From contig JAFTIZ010000018.1 of NCBI GenBank assembly GCA_017456645.1, positions 1 through 50,211 on the forward strand: DNA of 50,211 bases, read 5' to 3'. The stretch comes from Oscillospiraceae bacterium. Its GTDB lineage: Bacteria > Bacillota > Clostridia > Oscillospirales > Oscillospiraceae. Of this stretch, positions 45,095 through 50,211 are shown in pieces; the first letter of the stretch is position 1, and every line of letters starts with the position of its first letter. The translations under genes were made by a program, and so were the position numbers. A model generated the notes under the pieces. That model worked only from the letters and a program-made list of their open reading frames with translations. It searched no databases and was not told where the DNA came from.

Positions 45095-46033
45095 ATGGCT
45101 CTTGTCAATACTACCGAGATGTTTAAGAAGGCCTACGACGGCGGCTACGCCATCGGCGCTTTCAACGTCAACAACATGGAGATCGTTCAGGCGATCACCG
45201 AGGCTTGCAAGGAGGAGAACTCTCCCGTTATCCTGCAGGTTTCCAAGGGTGCCCGCGCCTATGCCAACCACACCTACCTTGTGAAGCTGGTTGAGGCCGC
45301 TGTTATCGAGTGCCCCGAGATTCCCATCGCTCTGCACCTGGACCACGGCGACAGCTTTGAGACCTGCAAGTCCTGCATCGACGGCGGCTTTACCTCCGTC
45401 ATGATCGACGCTTCCTCCAAGCCCTTCGAGGAGAACATCGAGATCACCAAGAAGGTCGTCGAGTACGCTCACGATCGCGGTGTCGTCGTTGAGGCCGAGC
45501 TGGGCGCTCTGGCCGGCGTTGAGGACGAGGTCAACGTCTCCGCTGATCACGCCCACTACACCCGTCCCGAGGAGGTCGAGGAGTTCGTCGCCCGTACCGG
45601 CTGTGACTCTCTGGCCATCGCCATCGGCACCAGCCACGGCGCTTACAAGTTCAAGCCCGGCACCAACCCCCAGCTGCGCTTCGACATCCTGGAGGAGATC
45701 ATCGCTAAGCTGCCCGGCTTCCCCATCGTTCTGCACGGCTCTTCCTCCGTTCCCCAGGAGTACGTCGAGATGGTCAACACCTACGGCGGTGCCATGCCCG
45801 GCGCCATCGGTGTTCCCGAGGAGCAGCTGCGCCGCGCTGCTGAGCTGGCCGTCTGCAAGATCAACATCGACTCCGACCTGCGTCTGGCTATGACCGGCAC
45901 CATCCGTAAGTTCTACGCCGAGCATCCCGACAAGTTCGATCCCCGTGAGTACCTGAAGCCCGCCCGTGCCAACATCAAGGAGCTGGTCCGCCACAAGCTG
46001 ATCAACGTCCTGGGCTGCGCCGGCAAGGCCTAA
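45095..46033 (+). CDS. fba: class II fructose-bisphosphate aldolase
   Basis: 312 aa. The start at 45095 has AAAGGA nine bases upstream; an earlier in-frame ATG overlaps it. The Zn2+ enzyme splits fructose 1,6-bisphosphate. Family segments are IGAFNVNNMEIVQAI, LHLDHGDSFETCKSCIDGGF with zinc His and catalytic Asp, VEAELGALAGVEDE, AIGTSHGAYKF and VLHGSSSVPQEYV. KINIDSDLRLAMTGTIRK completes the pattern. Codon bias is among the strongest in the window. Confidence 0.97.
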   Translation: MALVNTTEMFKKAYDGGYAIGAFNVNNMEIVQAITEACKEENSPVILQVSKGARAYANHTYLVKLVEAAVIECPEIPIALHLDHGDSFETCKSCIDGGFTSVMIDASSKPFEENIEITKKVVEYAHDRGVVVEAELGALAGVEDEVNVSADHAHYTRPEEVEEFVARTGCDSLAIAIGTSHGAYKFKPGTNPQLRFDILEEIIAKLPGFPIVLHGSSSVPQEYVEMVNTYGGAMPGAIGVPEEQLRRAAELAVCKINIDSDLRLAMTGTIRKFYAEHPDKFDPREYLKPARANIKELVRHKLINVLGCAGKA

Positions 46034-46052
46034 TTCCATATCACGACATAAG

Positions 46053-46081
46053 AAAGACCTCCCGATCATCGGGAGGTCTTT
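46053..46081. terminator. bidirectional terminator between fba and the DUF2752 gene
   Basis: Perfect 14-base arms around one central base (AAAGACCTCCCGAT and its complement), T-rich on both strands. It follows both converging stop codons. Confidence 0.9.
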
Positions 46082-46465
46082 TTACCATAAGTTTCTGGCT
46101 ACGCCGAAAATGGCAAACAACACCGCGGCCACGATCACCGCGTGCCAATCGGTCATCCGTTTGGCAATGCGCTGAGCCGGTTCGACGCCGAACAGCACTC
46201 CCACATTCAGCAGCACCAAGGCCGCCGACAGATACCAGATCAGCACGAAGAAAAAGGGATTTGCCAAAAAGGCCGCCCCAAGCTGTCCGCCGAAAAAATA
46301 CCGCACGCAGCGAGTGCCGCCGCAGGCCGGACACAGCAGTCCCACCCGCATGGAAAGGCAATCGGGCAGGGAGCGAAACATCCACCCCGTCAGGGGCACT
46401 GCTGCAAAAGCAGCGGCAACCGCTACCAGATCCAGTGCGATCACAAACCATTTCTTTTTATCCAT
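46082..46465 (-). CDS. DUF2752 small membrane protein
   Basis: 127 aa from the start at 46465, with GAGG five bases upstream. Three or four hydrophobic segments are visible. The DUF2752 signature is clear: CPACGGTRCVRYFFGGQLGAAFLANP, with Cys-x2-Cys and the conserved GGTR. Function of the family is not known to me. It lies directly after a strong terminator hairpin of the zinc-ribbon gene, so it may be expressed by partial readthrough. Confidence 0.85.
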   Translation of the reverse strand: MDKKKWFVIALDLVAVAAAFAAVPLTGWMFRSLPDCLSMRVGLLCPACGGTRCVRYFFGGQLGAAFLANPFFFVLIWYLSAALVLLNVGVLFGVEPAQRIAKRMTDWHAVIVAAVLFAIFGVARNLW

Positions 46466-46477
46466 ATCCACCTCGCA

Positions 46478-46507
46478 AAAAAGCAGTTGCCACGGCAACT
46501 GCTTTTT
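46478..46507. terminator. terminator after the zinc-ribbon membrane protein gene
   Basis: Arms AAAAAGCAGTTGCC and its complement (46478-46491 and 46494-46507) with an almost closed loop and T-runs on both sides. The DUF2752 ribosome binding site follows a few bases later on the minus strand. Confidence 0.85.
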
Positions 46508-46510
46508 CGA

Positions 46511-47128
46511 TCAATACAAATCGTTGATACCACCATCAAATTGCTGGTAGAACTGCTCCATAAATTCCGCAAAAACGGTATATGCCAGGACCAGAGCAAT
46601 GGTCACCAGCACCAAAGAAATAGCGGAGCATACAATACCGGCCACGGCGCAGCCGTTCTTCATACCGGCCTTCTTGGCGCTGCTGAGTCCGATGATAGAG
46701 AGGATCAGACCCACGACAGCGCAGGGAATGGATATGTACTCCGTGCAGCAGCAGAAAACCAGAGAAATGATGCCCAGAATCATGCCTGCAATACCCAGAC
46801 CCTTGCCGGGAACCGGAGCAGCCTGCTGGTAAGGCGGCTGCTGATATCCGTTTTGCTGGTAAGGGAACTGCTGATAAGGCGGCTGCTGGTACGGCGGCTG
46901 CTGAAAAACAGGCTGCTGGGGCTGCACCGGAGCCTCATACACAGGCTGCTGAGGCTGCACCGGAGCCTCATACACAGGCTGCTGAGGCTGAACAGGCATC
47001 TCGTACATAGGTTGCTGGGGCTGCACCGGCGGCTGATATGCCGGCTGCTCCGGGGCGATCCGGTTGCCGCAGGCAACACAGAACAAAGACCCCTCAGGGT
47101 TATTCATGCCGCAATGGGGACAAAACAT
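46511..47128 (-). CDS. zinc-ribbon membrane protein with Pro/Gln repeats
   Basis: 205 aa. C3, C6, C17 and C20 form an N-terminal zinc ribbon (FCPHCGMNNPEGSLFCVACG). Residues 34-77 are four 11-residue repeats (PVQPQQPVYEA type) and 78-102 are five 5-residue repeats (PPYQQ type), giving an extended linker. The C-terminal half has two or more membrane segments around 108-132 and 140-190, with the DUF4190-like layout of small membrane proteins (GLGIAGMILGIISLVF). A membrane protein with a cytoplasmic ribbon is inferred. A full-consensus promoter stands upstream. Function unknown. Confidence 0.8.
   Translation of the reverse strand: MFCPHCGMNNPEGSLFCVACGNRIAPEQPAYQPPVQPQQPMYEMPVQPQQPVYEAPVQPQQPVYEAPVQPQQPVFQQPPYQQPPYQQFPYQQNGYQQPPYQQAAPVPGKGLGIAGMILGIISLVFCCCTEYISIPCAVVGLILSIIGLSSAKKAGMKNGCAVAGIVCSAISLVLVTIALVLAYTVFAEFMEQFYQQFDGGINDLY
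46823..47029 (-). repeat. in-frame tandem repeats: 4 x 33 bp and 5 x 15 bp
   Basis: Four 33-bp units (46898-47029) encode 11-residue Pro/Gln repeats; five 15-bp units (46823-46897) encode PPYQQ-type pentapeptides. Both lengths are multiples of three, so copy-number change would lengthen or shorten the linker without a frameshift. Confidence 0.85.
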
Positions 47129-47184
47129 AGCTCTCCCTCCTAATTTTCGTGGATATTAACGGGAACAGGACATTTCTACAAATC

Positions 47185-47213
47185 ATTATACGCCTGTTTC
47201 CCTTTCATGTCAA
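47185..47213 (-). promoter_or_regulatory. promoter of the zinc-ribbon membrane protein gene
   Basis: TTGACA (47208-47213), 17-bp spacer, TATAAT (47185-47190) on the minus strand; both hexamers are perfect. It lies just after the prfC stop; no terminator for prfC was recognised in the gap. Confidence 0.88.
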
Positions 47214-47224
47214 GAAATTCGGGC

Positions 47225-48817
47225 TTAGCCCTCCTCCACAACGATTTCCTTCAGCACAAGGCCGGGGTTGCGGCGGCAGGTGAAATCAATGGCCCAGAAG
47301 CTGCTGAACACTAGCAGGCTACGGCCGCGGTAGTCCTCCAGCAGCTCCGCATCGCTGCCCAGATTCAGATCCGTCAGGTCGCCGGTGTAGCTGTCGATGA
47401 GGCGAATTTCCTCGTAGGGCAGGAACTCCATCCGAAGCTCCACGCCGTACTCATTTTTCATGCGGTACTGGAACACGTCAAACTGCAGTGTACCGACGAC
47501 GCCCACGATGACCTCCTCCATACCGGAGTTGGGCAGCTTGAAGATCTGAATCGCGCCTTCCTGCGCGATCTGCTCCGTACCCTTGACGAACTGCTTACGC
47601 TTCATGGAATCCTTGGCGGACACACGGCAGAAATGCTCGGGAGCAAAGGTGGGGATGCCAGAATAAGAGAACTTCTTTCCGGGCACGGTGATGGTATCGC
47701 CGATGGCGAAAATACCGGGGTCAAATACGCCGATGACGTCGCCGGCGTAGGCCTCTTCCACGATCTCCCGCTCCGCGGCCATAAGCTGCTGAGGCTGACT
47801 CAGGCGCATTTTCTTGTTGCCCTGCACGTGGAAATATTCCGTATCCCGCTGGAATTTACCGGAGCAAATGCGCATGAACGCAAGGCGGTCACGGTGAGCC
47901 TTGTTCATATTTGCCTGAATTTTAAAGACAAAAGCGGAGAAATTGGGGTCAAAAGTATCGATTTCGCCGCAATCCGCAGTTCTGGACAGCGGAGGAGGCG
48001 TCAGCTTCAGGAAAGCCTCAAGGAAGGGCTCGATACCGAAGTTGGTCAGTGCGGAGCCGAAGAACACAGGGCTGAGCTGACCACAGCGAACGGCCTCCAG
48101 ATCCATTTCACGGCCGGCGGACAGCAGTTCCACATCATCGATCAGCTGCTGATGCTTGGCCTCCGAATCCAGCAGCTGGGTAACCTGGCTGTCGTACAGA
48201 TCTACTGTCAGCTTGTCGGCCTTGGCCTTGCCGTTCAGGCCGGAGAAGAACAGCAGCTCGCCCTTTTCCCGATCGTACACACCCTTGAAATCCTTACCCG
48301 AACCAATGGGCCAGTTCATGGCGTAGGTCTCGATGCCCAGCTCCCGCTCCACTTCATCCAGCAAATCAAAGGGATCCTTAGTTTCACGGTCCATCTTATT
48401 GATGAAGGTGAAAATTGGGATATGACGCATGGCGCAGACCTTAAACAGCTTACGGGTCTGGGGCTCAACGCCCTTGGCGCCGTCGATGACCATGACAGCG
48501 GAGTCCGCCGCCATCAGGGTGCGGTAGGTATCCTCAGAGAAGTCCTGGTGACCGGGGGTGTCGAGAATGTTGATGCAGAAGCCCTCATACTGGAACTGCA
48601 TAACAGAGGACGTAACGGAGATACCACGCTGTTTTTCGATCTCCATCCAGTCAGAGGTGGCAGCGCGGGAATTCTTCTTGCCCTTGACCACGCCGGCCTG
48701 GGCAATGGCGCCGCCGTACAGCAGAAATTTTTCCGTTAAGGTGGTTTTACCGGCGTCGGGGTGGGAGATGATGGCAAAGGTTCGACGGCGGCTGATTTCT
48801 TCAATTAAATTCGACAT
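47225..48817 (-). CDS. prfC: peptide chain release factor 3
   Basis: 530 aa. A GTPase of the translation factor class that releases RF1/RF2 from the ribosome after termination. G1 is ISHPDAGKTTLTEK, switch region KNSRAATSDWMEIEKQRGISVTSS, G3 DTPGHQDFSEDTYR, G4 FINKMDRE. The remaining domains match RF3 rather than EF-G (RIcSGKFQRDTEYFHVQGNKKMRLSQ-like beta domain 2, MRLIDSYTG-like end). AGGAGG precedes the start. Confidence 0.95.
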   Translation of the reverse strand: MSNLIEEISRRRTFAIISHPDAGKTTLTEKFLLYGGAIAQAGVVKGKKNSRAATSDWMEIEKQRGISVTSSVMQFQYEGFCINILDTPGHQDFSEDTYRTLMAADSAVMVIDGAKGVEPQTRKLFKVCAMRHIPIFTFINKMDRETKDPFDLLDEVERELGIETYAMNWPIGSGKDFKGVYDREKGELLFFSGLNGKAKADKLTVDLYDSQVTQLLDSEAKHQQLIDDVELLSAGREMDLEAVRCGQLSPVFFGSALTNFGIEPFLEAFLKLTPPPLSRTADCGEIDTFDPNFSAFVFKIQANMNKAHRDRLAFMRICSGKFQRDTEYFHVQGNKKMRLSQPQQLMAAEREIVEEAYAGDVIGVFDPGIFAIGDTITVPGKKFSYSGIPTFAPEHFCRVSAKDSMKRKQFVKGTEQIAQEGAIQIFKLPNSGMEEVIVGVVGTLQFDVFQYRMKNEYGVELRMEFLPYEEIRLIDSYTGDLTDLNLGSDAELLEDYRGRSLLVFSSFWAIDFTCRRNPGLVLKEIVVEEG

Positions 48818-48861
48818 AATGAAACCTCCTAAAAGGGGGATTATTTCTTACAAACTAATAC

Positions 48862-48890
48862 AGTTTACCACATTTCAGCCCAATTTACAA
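48862..48890 (-). promoter_or_regulatory. possible prfC promoter overlapping the end of the pseudouridine synthase gene
   Basis: TTGTAA (48885-48890), 17-bp spacer, TAAACT (48862-48867); each hexamer matches 4 of 6. Co-transcription with the gene upstream is an alternative. Confidence 0.35.
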
Positions 48891-49750
48891 GAGGAAAGCC
48901 CGATAATTTGTCCGCTTTCGATGCAGAGGTCCTCGCCTGTGATGGGATGGGCAAATTCCAGCACCTTGGCGCAGAGCAACTGGCTGGTCAGGCCAAATTG
49001 ATTGGAAAATGCAATACTTTCCTCGCTGCCGTACTGGGGATCGCCCAGAATAGGCCAGCCCATGTGGGCGCAATGAAGCCGCAGCTGGTGGGTACGTCCG
49101 GTGATGGGTCGCAAAGCCAGCAGCGCGCACCCCTCACAGCGCTCCAACACCCGGTACTCCGTCAAGGAGGGCTTGCCCTCAGGGCTGATAAAGCGCAGCA
49201 GGCTGGGCAGCGGCCGCCGGGCAATGGGCGCATCGATGATGCCACTCTCCTCTTCCGGCTGGCCAAATACAAGGGCATGATAGGTTTTCTGAAAATCCGA
49301 AGCCTGCAGCAGGCTATGGATATGGGAGTTTTTCGCCAGCAGAACCACACCGAAAGTGTCCCGATCCAGACGGGTCACGGGATGAAAAGCCGCCTGCTGG
49401 CCGGTTTTTTCGTAGTGCCCAATGACCAGATTGGCCAAGGTGCCGGTGTTTCTGGATCGGGAGGGATGGATCAGCATCCCCGCCGGCTTTTCCACCAGCA
49501 GGATATGGTCATCCTCATACAATATGGTCAGCGCGCCATCCTCTGCCGGATATTCCGGCGTCGGCTCATCCAGCCGAACGGTGATCGTATCTCCGATCTG
49601 CACCGGATGATCCGTATGGCGGGGCACACCGTTGACCCGAATGGCATCGCCCCATTTCAGCCGGTTCATCAGACCGGTGGACATTTTCAGTTCTCCACGC
49701 AGAAAGGACGATAACCGCCCCTCCCGTTCGGCAATGTGCTTCAGTTCCAA
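48875..49750 (-). CDS. RluA-family pseudouridine synthase
   Basis: 291 aa. An S4-like RNA-binding region comes first (about 12-62, LSSFLRGELKMSTGLMNRLKWGDAIRVNG), then the RluA core with catalytic Asp in HPVTRLDRDTFGVVLLAKN. Later segments QKTYHALVFG and the C-terminal GRTHQLRLHCAHMGWPILGDPQYG are typical. It converts U to pseudouridine in rRNA or tRNA; which site cannot be told (RluD- or YjbO-like). The start is TTG at 49750, with AAGGGGG six bases upstream. Confidence 0.92.
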   Translation of the reverse strand: MELKHIAEREGRLSSFLRGELKMSTGLMNRLKWGDAIRVNGVPRHTDHPVQIGDTITVRLDEPTPEYPAEDGALTILYEDDHILLVEKPAGMLIHPSRSRNTGTLANLVIGHYEKTGQQAAFHPVTRLDRDTFGVVLLAKNSHIHSLLQASDFQKTYHALVFGQPEEESGIIDAPIARRPLPSLLRFISPEGKPSLTEYRVLERCEGCALLALRPITGRTHQLRLHCAHMGWPILGDPQYGSEESIAFSNQFGLTSQLLCAKVLEFAHPITGEDLCIESGQIIGLSSCKLG

Positions 49751-49802
49751 AGGTATCCCCCTTTCGCAGGTAAATCTTATTTATCGCACTACATACAACC
49801 GC

Positions 49803-49836
49803 AAAAAAGACCCCGCTATTGAAGCAGGGTCTTTTT
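49803..49836 (-). terminator. terminator after rplT
   Basis: Arms around GACCC..GC, 7-base loop, flanked by A and T runs. On the minus strand the mispair becomes a G-U wobble, so it suits the rplT transcript. Confidence 0.85.
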
Positions 49837-49842
49837 GCATGC

Positions 49843-50199
49843 TTAGTTCAGAGCAGCCTTAGCCTTCTCAACCAGAGCGCCGAAAGCGGCAGCATCCTGA
49901 ATGGCCATCTCGGACAGGCTCTTGCGGTTCAGCTCGATGCCAGCCTTCTTGATGCCGTTCATGAAGGTGGAGTAGTTCATGCCGTAGGGAGCGACAGCAG
50001 CGCTGATACGGGTGATCCACAGGCGACGGAAGTCGCGCTTCTTCAGCTTACGGCCAGCGAAAGCGTAGTTGCCGGACTTCATGACCTGCTGCTTGGCCAT
50101 CTTAAAGTGCTTGGACTTAGAGCCCCAGTAGCCCTTAGCCAGCTTCAGGGTAGCATTTCTTCTCTTGCGCGTCATCATCGCGCCTTTAACTCTTGCCAT
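49843..50199 (-). CDS. rplT: 50S ribosomal protein L20
   Basis: 118 aa. Binds 23S rRNA early in 50S assembly. [26 protein letters not shown] is the signature; [40 protein letters not shown] completes the family match. In this phylum it follows infC and rpmI, which should lie beyond the window edge on the minus strand. A terminator hairpin follows directly. Confidence 0.98.
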   Translation of the reverse strand: MARVKGAMMTRKRRNATLKLAKGYWGSKSKHFKMAKQQVMKSGNYAFAGRKLKKRDFRRLWITRISAAVAPYGMNYSTFMNGIKKAGIELNRKSLSEMAIQDAAAFGALVEKAKAALN

Positions 50200-50211
50200 T
50201 TCTGTATCCTC

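Overview
The window looks like chromosomal DNA of a gut-type Clostridia bacterium (Bacillota), most likely Oscillospirales. That placement is inferred from several traits together: mid-GC genes rich in C/G-ending codons, sigma-A promoters with 17-bp spacers, a T-box leader, an ARG box, PPi-dependent phosphofructokinase, short HisG with HisZ, type-2 ArgC, yeast-type LeuA, and a secreted starch-binding protein of a kind common in Ruminococcus relatives. No phage genes, insertion sequences, CRISPR arrays, tRNAs or rRNAs were seen. The window is almost entirely coding.

Layout. Positions 1-3.2 kb hold a secreted multi-module starch-binding protein, a small lipoprotein with BspA-like (DUF285) repeats, and plsY. 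Positions 3.2-6.6 kb hold aspS, facing away from a marR-degV pair whose promoter lies among palindromes. Positions 6.6-10.2 kb (minus strand) hold a tight five-gene operon: a membrane-anchored protein, an HprK/ScmC-like kinase, a radical SAM/SPASM enzyme, a PqqD-like protein and a flavin reductase-like protein. It resembles a peptide-modification cassette but has no visible precursor peptide, and it is the best candidate here for an undescribed system.

Positions 10.2-22.8 kb (minus strand) form one branched-chain amino acid operon read from a consensus promoter and a T-box leader whose specifier I read as CUG (Leu). The order is ilvA-ridA-leuA-leuC-leuD-leuB-ilvB-ilvN-ilvC-ilvD, followed by a DUF815 AAA-type ATPase translationally coupled to ilvD. 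ilvE sits just upstream with its own promoter. Positions 24.0-32.1 kb (plus strand) are an arginine operon, argG-H-C-J-B-D-F, behind an ARG box. Positions 32.2-40.0 kb (plus strand) are a histidine operon: a TrpR-family YerC/HisR-like regulator, then hisZ-G-D-C-B-H-A-F-IE, with most genes overlapping by a few bases.

Positions 40.0-43.2 kb hold a PaaI-type thioesterase, a secreted CHAP-domain hydrolase and a divergent S-layer-homology surface protein. Positions 43.2-46.1 kb are a divergent glycolytic pair, PPi-PFK and class II aldolase. Positions 46.1-50.2 kb (minus strand) hold DUF2752, a zinc-ribbon/Pro-Gln-repeat membrane protein, prfC, an RluA-family pseudouridine synthase and rplT; the rest of the ribosomal operon lies beyond the window edge.

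Together the three biosynthetic blocks supply Ile/Val/Leu, Arg and His, each with its own visible control: a T-box, an ARG box, and a repressor-like gene with an inverted repeat in its promoter. All functional calls come from reading the sequence; no database search was run.
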